A stretch of DNA of 32,755 nt from Chitinophagaceae bacterium (GTDB lineage Bacteria; Bacteroidota; Bacteroidia; Chitinophagales; Chitinophagaceae). Where the stretch lies: positions 1-32,755 of the forward strand of contig JACMLR010000135.1 of assembly GCA_014379515.1 (NCBI GenBank). The letters are read 5' to 3'. The position numbers and the translations under genes were made by a program. This document shows positions 24,208 to 32,367 of this stretch, piece after piece. Position 1 is the first letter of the stretch, and each line of letters opens with the position of its first letter. The notes beneath the pieces were generated by a model, which worked only from the letters and a program-made list of their open reading frames with translations, did not search any database and had not been told where the DNA came from.

Positions 24208-27048
24208 CTAAAATGGAAATTTATTTTTTGTAAACTTGCGCAGATCAAACCGGTGAATGTCGATGCTAAAAGAAATCTTCCGAAAAAATTTATTCTCTTC
24301 CGGCACTGTTTTCAAATTATCGCGGAACTCTTTGCTATAGACGAGCGGTGCATAAATATTTACAAGCCCCTGGATTAGCGATAACTGCAAGCCACCCACG
24401 AAAAGGAACCGATTTCCTTCCCATTGCTTCTCCCACGATTCTGCATAGGTTCCTACATCCAGAAAAAGTTTCAGTGGAATTTGCTTCGGTAAGATGGCAG
24501 TTGGGATGCTTGTGGTCAGGTTGATCGCTCCAATCCAATTATCGCTACGACCTTGTAAACCCTGGAACAAATCAGTCCTGAGCTTTAACCCACCATCGCG
24601 GATCATCACTTGTTGACTTTGATATCCGTCATTTTCATTTCTTCCAACAAAGGGGTTACTGTATGTATAATCTTCATAACCGCGGACTGCGGTTAGCTTT
24701 GGCTGGTAGACCTGTGTTTCAAACTCTTTTTCGATCGTTTTCTCTCCGAGGTATCCAAATTTAGCGGCGAAAAACCGGGCAGATGCTCCGCCACCATCGC
24801 CGTAATTAAGAAAATAATTCGCCGTGGCTGACGCACGAAAAAAGCCTTCGCCCTGCTGTAGCTGAAGTTGTAAATCGTAAGGATACAATGCTCGGTATTC
24901 CGTTACACTGAAAGTTAATTGGTTTACATATCGACTTTTTGAATCCGCTCTCTCGGGATAATAATTTGAGTCGCTTAATTTCTGTACATAGTTGAAACCC
25001 CGTTCCCTGAGTAGGAACGATTTCAATTCAATCCACGATTCCCGCGAACTCTGCAGGGATCGCGGTTTAAATACAAATTTCAAGGCGGGCGCAAATTTCA
25101 CGAAGCCGCCATAGATTTTAGATCCAACACTATCGGTGCCGGACATCGTCGAAAATTTCGAAAACCCAACTGAAGCCTGTATTCGATAAAAATTGTTGTC
25201 AGGAAACCAATTATAATTGACTCCACCAGTGCCGTTTATTTGTTTACTTGTAAATCCAAATAATGGGACGGCAACAAAACGAAATCTATCCGGTGGTAAA
25301 TTATAATTGTGCACCAATAACCCAAGCATAAGGCCGTCGTACTTATTCCGTCCAATCGCAGGAAGGAAATTAATGTAGGAGTATTTATCAGTATCCCGAA
25401 GATTGAAAAGAAATGCGGGTTTAACTTTTTTTCGTTTAATGGTTTCCGGAAACAGATTGCCCGTCGTTGAGATGTCTTCTTTAAATGTTGCCAACTCTTT
25501 TGCATTGTTCTTTTCAAATGCCGCAAAGAAATCAGCGGGCTGCGGATGTCTAAATTTCCATTGACTGTAATAGTTCTGCATTATCGCATCAAACTTTTCG
25601 CGGCCAATAGAATCCTCTAACTTTTTTAATAAGTTGGCCGTTTTAGAGTAAGCAACCAGAGCATAATTTATTCCCGTAAAATCCTGGGAGGAAGTAATCA
25701 CCGGCTGATCTTTTTTCAAAGTTGCGAGCATATTGATCGCAAGCAGGTTTTCATCATCAGGTAACCGTTTCGCGATAAACGGCCCGGTTGATTCCTGCCA
25801 GTCTTTTCCGTGGTATTTCCACTGTTTATAACGTTCATCGTAGTAGCTGTTAACACCTTCATCCAACCACGGATGATCGCGCTCATTACTGGCCAGTATC
25901 CCGTAGAACCAGTTGTGGCCAATCTCATGTTGCAGAACAATATCCAACGTTTTCAAATCAGGCATTGCTGAAATGCTTGTAATTGTTGGATATTCCATTC
26001 CGCCTTCAACTCCAATCTTCGCTTGCACGGCACTGATAGTATTGTATGGATATTCGCCAATTAATGCAGACCGAAAATGAACAGCATCTTTAATCATTTG
26101 CATGCTCTTACTCCACATTTCTGATTGTCCGTGTGAATAGAAGCTGTATGCGTCAACAGTTCTTCCCGATGTTAATTTTATCGTGTCATACAATACGCCG
26201 AAATATTTATCGGCGAACCAGGCGAAGTCGTGCACATTATTTTGAATGTATCGGAGTGTCTTTGTTTGTGCTGACGATTTGATTTCGCCATCATATTTTG
26301 TTACAGGGGTTTTTTTCTTCGGTGCGCCAAATGTTTTAACCTTAACCGGTGGAGGAGGAGGTGTGCCTTTCTGCCGCAACCAGTTTTTTTCATTTTCATT
26401 TTGTAGATCGCCCGTAGCGGCAACAACATAGTTTTCTGGTACAGTGATCTGAACATTGTACGTCCCAAATTCTCCATAAAACTCACCCAATTCCAGGTAA
26501 GGCATTGGGTGCCATCCGGTTTTGTCGTACACGGCAGGTTTAGGATACCATTGAGTAGCTTGATATGATTGACCGGTATGGCCACTCCTTGAAAAATTTG
26601 CAGGAAGTTTTACGTGGAAAGGAGTTGTGATCTCCACATCTTTGCCCGGAGCGAGTGGCGCATCCAACATTACTTTTACCAAATCAATATACAATGGATG
26701 ATCTTCCGTTTTCAAGCCGTTGTTCCCGGAACGGAAATCAAGGCGATTTATATAACCCCGTTCATCCCTTTCAGCGAAGTAAAAATCAGTACGGCCATTT
26801 TGCAATAGTTGTTCACTGAAAGCGGTTCGATCATTTTTATATGCATTCGGCCATAATTGAAACCAGATAAAGTGAAGTGTATCGCGGGAGTTGTTTTTAT
26901 AACGCAACTTCATAAACCCGTCCAGGCTATGTTCCTGGTCATTGAGCGAAACATCAATCGTGTAGTCGAGCGATTGCTGCCAGTAATCCTGTTGACTATA
27001 AGCAGATACATTGATCGCAATGAAAAACAGGATGAGCAGTTTTTTCAA
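24208..27048 (-). CDS. M1-family metallopeptidase with predicted C-terminal outer-membrane beta-barrel
   Basis: A 946-residue exported zinc peptidase. A signal peptide of about 19 residues (MKKLLILFFIAINVSAYSQ) is followed by the aminopeptidase N-like beta domain and the gluzincin catalytic domain: HEIGH with zinc ligands His374 and His378 and catalytic Glu375, and the third ligand Glu397 in WLDEG. The substrate motif reads GGMEY instead of the usual GxMEN. Near residue 230 there is a run of five prolines and a Lys-rich insert absent from the neighbouring paralog. From about residue 545 to the end, the sequence changes to alternating aromatic/polar strands and Gly-rich turns and finishes with Phe, as outer-membrane barrels do. 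Start: the frame is open to 27153, but that overlaps the upstream gene; a TTG at 27048 gives a clean signal peptide and is chosen. The femAB-like gene follows with no gap. Confidence 0.85.
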   Translation of the reverse strand: MKKLLILFFIAINVSAYSQQDYWQQSLDYTIDVSLNDQEHSLDGFMKLRYKNNSRDTLHFIWFQLWPNAYKNDRTAFSEQLLQNGRTDFYFAERDERGYINRLDFRSGNNGLKTEDHPLYIDLVKVMLDAPLAPGKDVEITTPFHVKLPANFSRSGHTGQSYQATQWYPKPAVYDKTGWHPMPYLELGEFYGEFGTYNVQITVPENYVVAATGDLQNENEKNWLRQKGTPPPPPVKVKTFGAPKKKTPVTKYDGEIKSSAQTKTLRYIQNNVHDFAWFADKYFGVLYDTIKLTSGRTVDAYSFYSHGQSEMWSKSMQMIKDAVHFRSALIGEYPYNTISAVQAKIGVEGGMEYPTITSISAMPDLKTLDIVLQHEIGHNWFYGILASNERDHPWLDEGVNSYYDERYKQWKYHGKDWQESTGPFIAKRLPDDENLLAINMLATLKKDQPVITSSQDFTGINYALVAYSKTANLLKKLEDSIGREKFDAIMQNYYSQWKFRHPQPADFFAAFEKNNAKELATFKEDISTTGNLFPETIKRKKVKPAFLFNLRDTDKYSYINFLPAIGRNKYDGLMLGLLVHNYNLPPDRFRFVAVPLFGFTSKQINGTGGVNYNWFPDNNFYRIQASVGFSKFSTMSGTDSVGSKIYGGFVKFAPALKFVFKPRSLQSSRESWIELKSFLLRERGFNYVQKLSDSNYYPERADSKSRYVNQLTFSVTEYRALYPYDLQLQLQQGEGFFRASATANYFLNYGDGGGASARFFAAKFGYLGEKTIEKEFETQVYQPKLTAVRGYEDYTYSNPFVGRNENDGYQSQQVMIRDGGLKLRTDLFQGLQGRSDNWIGAINLTTSIPTAILPKQIPLKLFLDVGTYAESWEKQWEGNRFLFVGGLQLSLIQGLVNIYAPLVYSKEFRDNLKTVPEENKFFRKISFSIDIHRFDLRKFTKNKFPF

Positions 27049-27082
27049 CAGGTATATTTTTTCAAAAATAAGAGATTGATTC

Positions 27083-28660
27083 TTATTTGAAGTTTCCTTG
27101 TTTATCGAGGAGTTCGAACAGGTTGTTGAGATTTGTGTCGATCGATTCTTCAAGAGCCGCCTTCAAATCTTCCGGATACGGGTGTCTGAACTTCCATTTG
27201 TCGAAATAATTATGCATCGCCTTATCCAATGCAGGCTGACCTACCGAATTTTGTACGATATAAAGCCACACAGCCGTCTTAATATATACAACGATCCCGT
27301 ACTCATCTTTATTGGCAAAGGCGGTAGAAGAAGTATTGATCGCTTTTTTTGCGGGCAGGTTGTTTAGAGCACCGAAAATCCGATCGAGGAATTCGGGAAC
27401 GGAAAGACTTTTTAATTCATTTGGCACTTCCTTGCCGAAGATCGCATTGCTTCGATATTTTGTTGCTTCATACCTGAACTGATAAAATGTATTCAGTCCT
27501 TCATCCATCCAGGGGTGGTCGCGTTCGTTTGTTCCGAGTATGCCGTAAAACCAGTTGTGCCCAACTTCGTGTGTGATGACTGCATCCAAACCTTCTCTGC
27601 CTTCATCTGGACTTGTAATGAGTGTGATCATTGGATATTCCATGCCGCCACTCGATGCGTTCTTCGGTCCTTCAACGGCCTGCGCTGCCGGATACGGATA
27701 CTCACCCAGCCATGCGGAGTAATTTGTTACAGCATCTTCAATAAAGCTGATGCTGTTTCGCCATTCCTTATTTCCATTAGGTTGGTAAAATGAAAAGACG
27801 TCGGTAATCTTTCCAGATGGCAATAACAATGTGTCATATTGAATAACAAAATCCTTATCGGCAAACCATGCGAAATCATGAACATTAGAAGCTGTGTAAT
27901 TCAATCGTTTCAACTGAGCTGTTGCAGTGGCCTGGTACGGATGAACGGGGCCCGCCTCCCGGTCACGGTAATTGGCTGCGCCGATTGTTTTATATAAGTC
28001 AAACTCTTTCCTGGTTTGCAAAATCCCTGTTGCGCCAACAACATAGTCGGCCGGAAGCGAAATAGTTACATCGAAACTGCCATACTCACTATAGAATTCA
28101 CCCTGATCGAGGTACGGCATCGGATGCCAGCCCTTTTTGTCGTACACCGCAGGTTTCGGGTACCATTGACAAATAAAATATTGCTGCCCGTCATGACCTG
28201 ATCTTGAAAAGTATTCTGGTAATTTAACAACGAAAGGAGTTTTGATTTGAGTCTTCGATCCTGGCAATAGGGGAACCGACAATAATAATTTCACCACGTC
28301 GATATGTTCGGGATGCGGTTCTACAATTACCTTCCTTCCATCAATCTCAAAATTCAGGCTATCGATCCATCCGGCTTCTTTGTTGCGAAAGGATTTTCGT
28401 CCGGTGCGATCTGCCGTTAATTGTTTTGCAAGCGCGGTTTTATCATTCTTGTAAGCGTTCGGCCAAAGATGAAACCAGATATAATGAAGTGTATCTGGTG
28501 AATGATTGAGATAATCGACAGCGATATTGCCATGGAGCGAATGCGCCTGATCGTTTAATGTTACGTCAATGCGGTAATTGACTTCCTGTTGCCAGTAATT
28601 AGTTTGAGAAATACCGTCAATGCTGACGAAAACTGACAGTACGAACAACCATTTATACAT
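27083..28660 (-). CDS. M1-family metallopeptidase (short paralog)
   Basis: A 525-residue exported zinc peptidase, clearly paralogous to the gene that follows it: both share YWQQ, LNDQxHSL, FxLWPNAYKNDxTA, WYPKPAVYDKxGWHPMPYL and HNWFYGIL. The signal peptide (MYKWLFVLSVFVSIDGIS) is followed by the beta domain and catalytic domain. The zinc site is HEVGH with His364, Glu365 and His368, and Glu387 in WMDEG, and the substrate motif is GGMEY. It stops where the peptidase part of its partner ends, so it lacks the C-terminal barrel-like region and should be soluble in the periplasm or outside the cell. The next gene begins 34 bases downstream. A TACATTTC element at 28678-28685 could be a weak promoter; otherwise it would be read from the sugar transferase transcript. 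Confidence 0.93.
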   Translation of the reverse strand: MYKWLFVLSVFVSIDGISQTNYWQQEVNYRIDVTLNDQAHSLHGNIAVDYLNHSPDTLHYIWFHLWPNAYKNDKTALAKQLTADRTGRKSFRNKEAGWIDSLNFEIDGRKVIVEPHPEHIDVVKLLLSVPLLPGSKTQIKTPFVVKLPEYFSRSGHDGQQYFICQWYPKPAVYDKKGWHPMPYLDQGEFYSEYGSFDVTISLPADYVVGATGILQTRKEFDLYKTIGAANYRDREAGPVHPYQATATAQLKRLNYTASNVHDFAWFADKDFVIQYDTLLLPSGKITDVFSFYQPNGNKEWRNSISFIEDAVTNYSAWLGEYPYPAAQAVEGPKNASSGGMEYPMITLITSPDEGREGLDAVITHEVGHNWFYGILGTNERDHPWMDEGLNTFYQFRYEATKYRSNAIFGKEVPNELKSLSVPEFLDRIFGALNNLPAKKAINTSSTAFANKDEYGIVVYIKTAVWLYIVQNSVGQPALDKAMHNYFDKWKFRHPYPEDLKAALEESIDTNLNNLFELLDKQGNFK

Positions 28661-28740
28661 ACCTGGAATTCTATTTTGAAATGTAATGCGTTTTGTGATG
28701 CAGTCCTACTCAGATGAATTATTATCAAGAAATTTAACAG

Positions 28741-30156
28741 CTACCGTCCCTGCCCCATGAACACGATGCGCAAGGTGTGAATCATAATTTTCAGGTCCAG
28801 CGCGAGAGAAATGTTTTCAATATAGATCAGATCAAATTTCATTCGGTCGATCATCTGGTCAATATTTTCTGCATACCCGTACTGGACCATACCCCAGGAA
28901 GTGATGCCGGGCTTTACTTTCAACAGGTAATTGTAATAAGGTGTCGCCTGCCTGATCTGGTCTACATAAAATTGCCGTTCGGGTCTCGGGCCAACCAAAC
29001 TCATTTCTCCTTTTAAAATATTCCATAGTTGCGGTAATTCATCCAATCGCCATTTGCGCATTGTTCGTCCCCAGGGGGTGATGCGTGGATCTTTTTCTGA
29101 TGAGAGTCGCGGCCCATCGGGTTCGGCATCGCTAACCATCGACCGAAATTTATAAATTTTGAAAATTCGTCCCTTGTAGCCAAGTCGTGGTTGAGAATAA
29201 ATAATCGGACCTGTCGACGACAAGCGCACCTTAATAGCGGTATATAAGAATAATGGAGAAAGAACGATCAAACCAAGCAAGGCAATTACGACGTCGATAA
29301 CTTGTTTAATATTCTGTTGCCAGTCGGGCATCAAACCAGTTCGAATATCGGATAGCACCGCACCAAATACGTTGCTGGTTTTTACAGAACCAGATAATAT
29401 GTCTAGTGTATTAGGTACGATCTTAATGTCTACATCCTGTTCGCTTAATGTATTGATGATCTTTTCAACCTGGTCTTTTTCTGTTTTTTCCATCGCAATT
29501 ACGACGAGTTTGATCTTCTTCACCCGGACGATCGATTCGATGTCCGCGATTTCGCCAAAATGCGGCAAATGTTCACGGATACCGTTAACATGATTTGTTC
29601 CGGAAACAAACCCTGTATAATGAAAACCTACGCGGCTCAAGCCCTCTGCTGTTTCGAGGAAAGTTTTTTTCGCTACAGGGTTTCCGCCAACCAGCAGGGT
29701 GTTAAATCGAACAACACCTGAGTCCAATTGACGTTTTACTTTGCGAAGAATTAACCACCTGCCGAACCACGTAAATACAAATTGCGCTGCAAGAAAACAA
29801 AAGAAGGCTTTGTAATAGTAGGTGTATTCGCGTTGCGGATCGTTAATGACGATAAGAAAAAATACAATGGTGCAACCAATGATGCTGCTTATGAATGTGA
29901 GTGTAAACTCGTTGAGCCTGGACTTCGCATAAAGGGACCGGTAAGAACCAATGATGGTATAGAAGATGAGCCAGGCGAGTGGTATCAAGCTAATTCCCCA
30001 CCAGAAACGATTATTGAGATAAATGCCGCGTTCCAGTGTGATCGTTTCTTCAAGTAAATACCGACGGGTAAAATACAGAACCATCCATGCAAGCACGGCA
30101 GCCAAATAATCGCTCAGCAGGTACCATTTGCTATGAAGGCTTTTGGAAGTTGGCAT
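28741..30156 (-). CDS. Polyprenyl-phosphate sugar-phosphate transferase (WcaJ/PssY-like)
   Basis: An exopolysaccharide-initiating enzyme of 471 residues that transfers a sugar phosphate from a UDP-sugar onto undecaprenyl phosphate at the inner membrane. Four membrane helices in the first 140 residues are followed by a CoA-binding-like regulatory domain (about 150-270). A further hydrophobic segment (VVIALLGLIVLSPLFLYTAI) then leads into the catalytic domain with KFRSMVSDAEPDGPRL, RITPWGRTMRKWRLDELPQL and LKGEMSLVGPRPERQFY. All expected catalytic residues (KFRSM, DELPQ, GPRP) are present. The sugar is unknown, glucose or galactose being usual for this class. The oxidoreductase gene lies eight bases upstream, so both belong to one transcript. 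Downstream, 80 bases separate it from the short M1 peptidase. No flippase or polymerase gene is in view. Confidence 0.95.
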   Translation of the reverse strand: MPTSKSLHSKWYLLSDYLAAVLAWMVLYFTRRYLLEETITLERGIYLNNRFWWGISLIPLAWLIFYTIIGSYRSLYAKSRLNEFTLTFISSIIGCTIVFFLIVINDPQREYTYYYKAFFCFLAAQFVFTWFGRWLILRKVKRQLDSGVVRFNTLLVGGNPVAKKTFLETAEGLSRVGFHYTGFVSGTNHVNGIREHLPHFGEIADIESIVRVKKIKLVVIAMEKTEKDQVEKIINTLSEQDVDIKIVPNTLDILSGSVKTSNVFGAVLSDIRTGLMPDWQQNIKQVIDVVIALLGLIVLSPLFLYTAIKVRLSSTGPIIYSQPRLGYKGRIFKIYKFRSMVSDAEPDGPRLSSEKDPRITPWGRTMRKWRLDELPQLWNILKGEMSLVGPRPERQFYVDQIRQATPYYNYLLKVKPGITSWGMVQYGYAENIDQMIDRMKFDLIYIENISLALDLKIMIHTLRIVFMGQGR

Positions 30157-30164
30157 TTGTAATC

Positions 30165-31139
30165 CTAAGAAGTGACGCTGTTGTTTTTTATTTTAAGAAG
30201 TATCTGATGAGCTACGTCCATCGCGCGGAAGCCATCCACCTCACTAACCACTGGCGGTGTGTTCGTCACAATCGCATCCCGAAACTTTTCAAGCTCCATT
30301 CTAATTGCATTCACTTCTATCGTTATTGGTTGTGCGATTGCAATTGTTTTTGTACCGTGCGGCGTTTCGAGATCAAATGAAAACACGTCGACATCCTGCG
30401 GTGTTTTCAGCTTAATGATTTCTGATTTTTTAGCAAGGAAATCGATACCAATATATGCATCCTTCTGAAAAAGCCGCATCTTCCGCATTTTCTTCATCGA
30501 TATCCTGCTCGAAGTTAGATTTGCAACACAACCGTTATTGAATTCGATTCGAACGTTTGCGATGTCCGGGGTATCCGTCATCACAGCGACGCCACTTGCG
30601 GATATCGTTTTCACCTCGCTTTTTACGATGCTCAAAATGATATCAATGTCGTGTATCATCAGATCAAGGATCACACTAACCTCTGTTCCCCGCGGGTTGA
30701 ATTCAGCAAGTCGATGCACCTCAATGAACATTGGGCTCAACTGTAAATCTTTTATAGATAGAAAAGCAGGATTGAATCGTTCAACATGACCAACCTGGAA
30801 CTTCAGGTTTGATTCTTTTGCGAGTTTAACCAGTTCTCTTGCTTCCTCCATCGTATTAGCAAGCGGTTTTTCAACGAAAACGTGTTTGCCTTTGCGAATT
30901 GCCAGCCGGCAAAGTTCATGGTGATGCGTAGTGGGAGCAACAATATCGACTGCATCAACGATATCCATCAATACACCCGGATCCAAAAATCGCGCAAGCT
31001 GGTATTTTTCACTTACCTCCTGGGCTGCAGAATCATTGGGATCGTAAAATCCAACGAGTTCTACATCCTGGATGTCTTTCCAGTTGTTAAGATGAAATTT
31101 TCCAAGATGACCAACACCAAAAACACCAACCTTCAGCAT
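30165..31139 (-). CDS. Gfo/Idh/MocA-family oxidoreductase
   Basis: A 324-residue NAD(P)-dependent sugar oxidoreductase. The N-terminal Rossmann fold begins KVGVFGVGHLGKFHLNNW, followed by the VDIVAPTTHHHELC segment, the VEKPLANTMEEAREL motif with the conserved EKP lysine, and VILDLMIHDIDIILSIV with the conserved His-Asp pair of the substrate domain. Members in polysaccharide loci act on nucleotide sugars (for example UDP-GlcNAc 3-dehydrogenases), and the sugar transferase eight bases downstream makes such a role likely. The exact substrate is not determined. The ATG at 31139 is chosen because it lies behind a perfect TATCTTTG element and starts right before the first strand; the longer frame to 31175 would begin upstream of that promoter. 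Confidence 0.9.
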   Translation of the reverse strand: MLKVGVFGVGHLGKFHLNNWKDIQDVELVGFYDPNDSAAQEVSEKYQLARFLDPGVLMDIVDAVDIVAPTTHHHELCRLAIRKGKHVFVEKPLANTMEEARELVKLAKESNLKFQVGHVERFNPAFLSIKDLQLSPMFIEVHRLAEFNPRGTEVSVILDLMIHDIDIILSIVKSEVKTISASGVAVMTDTPDIANVRIEFNNGCVANLTSSRISMKKMRKMRLFQKDAYIGIDFLAKKSEIIKLKTPQDVDVFSFDLETPHGTKTIAIAQPITIEVNAIRMELEKFRDAIVTNTPPVVSEVDGFRAMDVAHQILLKIKNNSVTS

Positions 31140-31155
31140 ATTAAAAATTAATGTG

Positions 31156-31163
31156 CAAAGATA
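31156..31163 (-). promoter_or_regulatory. -7 promoter element for the oxidoreductase/sugar transferase transcript
   Basis: On the minus strand TATCTTTG is a perfect TAnnTTTG element, ending 16 bases before the oxidoreductase ATG. No -33 TTG is evident at the usual distance. It is the only perfect element seen upstream of the run from the oxidoreductase to the FemAB-like gene. Confidence 0.5.
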
Positions 31164-31224
31164 AACAGCCCACACTGAAGGATTTGCGTTTTTTATTACC
31201 AGTAAAAAGGAGGATGTGAATAAA

Positions 31225-32088
31225 CTAACGGAGAAGCGAGGAACGACTGATATACGTCGAAGAGGGATGATAGATGAAAAGGCACGAACCTTCCTTTATC
31301 GAGTCGATGAGTGCTGCACTTATTTCAGGCATAACGGCCGGGCAACCCTGACTTCTTCCAATATAACCCTGGCTATTTATATAATCTGTGTTTACATAAT
31401 CCGCGCCGTGCAAAACAATTGCACGTTTGAACGCATTGCTATTGAAACCTGACTCCATGCCCATAAGCTTCATGGAATACCCGTTGCTGCCATTGTAAGC
31501 ACTTCCTGTGACATAAAAACCAAGGCTGCTTTTATTTGATTGTACTTTATTCGAGAAAATATTTGCAGTTTCTTTCCCGGAATTTTTTCCGTGCGCAACC
31601 CAGGTGTTATAAAGAATCTCTTTTGTATCCAAATCGATAACGAATAATCTCTTTTCAGTGCTTGATTTACTGAAATCAGCAATCGTGATGATGTTCGAAT
31701 GAATGCGATCGGTACGTCTCAGTTTATCCATCCCGTGAAGTGCGAACTCAAACACTTTTCTTGACAAACCAAGTTCGTCTAAATGTAAGCTGTCGAACAG
31801 TTGCTTTTTAGAACTCACCCAGGCAGATGGTTTTGAAACGCGCTTAATTGCCGTTTTTGATATTGAAACTTTTGACTTTGCAGTTTTTGATTTTGCAACG
31901 CTCGTCTTTGACCGTGTTGCGGTTACTTTCGACTTTGATGTGGATTTTTTAGATTTGGAGCTAACTGATTTTGCTTTCGAATGTTTTGGGTTGCCTTCAC
32001 CGGCTTCGCTCACTTGTACGGCAAAAAGGGACACTAATATAAGTGTACCTACAATTCGGAAAATTCTTTTTCTAATCAACTGTTGCAT
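31225..32088 (-). CDS. Secreted murein L,D-transpeptidase-like protein (YkuD_2 type)
   Basis: A 287-residue exported protein. The signal peptide (about residues 1-30, hydrophobic IVGTLILVSLFAV) is followed by a low-complexity Ser/Lys/Thr/Ala linker (about 35-85) rich in SK and SKSK steps, and then by a catalytic domain resembling the YkuD_2 family of L,D-transpeptidases. That domain shows FVIDLDTKEILYNTWVAHGK, SNKVQSNKSSLGFYVTG, AIVLHGADYVN with a conserved His, and the catalytic-site motif SQGCPAV with Cys249. Family members cross-link or edit peptidoglycan, or attach proteins to it. The ATG at 32088 is preferred; an in-frame start at 32112 would add eight residues. The gene is transcribed towards the oxidoreductase gene but has its own upstream region with a candidate promoter and a dyad. 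Confidence 0.88.
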   Translation of the reverse strand: MQQLIRKRIFRIVGTLILVSLFAVQVSEAGEGNPKHSKAKSVSSKSKKSTSKSKVTATRSKTSVAKSKTAKSKVSISKTAIKRVSKPSAWVSSKKQLFDSLHLDELGLSRKVFEFALHGMDKLRRTDRIHSNIITIADFSKSSTEKRLFVIDLDTKEILYNTWVAHGKNSGKETANIFSNKVQSNKSSLGFYVTGSAYNGSNGYSMKLMGMESGFNSNAFKRAIVLHGADYVNTDYINSQGYIGRSQGCPAVMPEISAALIDSIKEGSCLFIYHPSSTYISRSSLLR

Positions 32089-32102
32089 GAAAGAAATAGT
32101 TT

Positions 32103-32130
32103 TTGATATCAACAGTTAGCAGGATATCAA
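32103..32130. promoter_or_regulatory. Perfect 8-bp dyad in the L,D-transpeptidase leader
   Basis: TTGATATC at 32103-32110 and GATATCAA at 32123-32130 are exact inverted copies separated by 12 bases. The dyad sits 14 bases upstream of the transpeptidase start, in the untranslated leader if the promoter at 32188-32219 is right. It could be an operator for a dimeric regulator or an RNA hairpin. Confidence 0.45.
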
Positions 32131-32187
32131 TTTTCAAACGATCTATCTAAAAAAAAATTGTGGTCCTGCTGCCCTAACCCGCAGTTA

Positions 32188-32219
32188 CGAATATAATATA
32201 ACGCGTCGATAAATGCAAA
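32188..32219 (-). promoter_or_regulatory. Candidate promoter for the L,D-transpeptidase
   Basis: On the minus strand TTTG (32219-32216) and TATATTCG (32195-32188), spaced by 20 bases, fit the Bacteroidota pattern with one mismatch in the -7 element. The leader to the ATG at 32088 would be about 95 bases and would include the T tract and the dyad. Confidence 0.4.
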
Positions 32220-32367
32220 CACATGCCGTTCAAGTAAGTTTTGTAAAACGCTAAGGGCCAGTGGGCTCGATTTTTTTTCTTTATTTATTATTTCAAAAAC
32301 TGTCTATGCTTCTAAATGGTTTATCTGCCTTTTGTAGCCATAGGCCTACACTACTCTTGGTTTAGAA

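Noticed and set aside
29782-30057. Plus-strand open frame opposite the sugar transferase
   Set aside because: It lies opposite conserved membrane-helix coding sequence and has no recognisable features.
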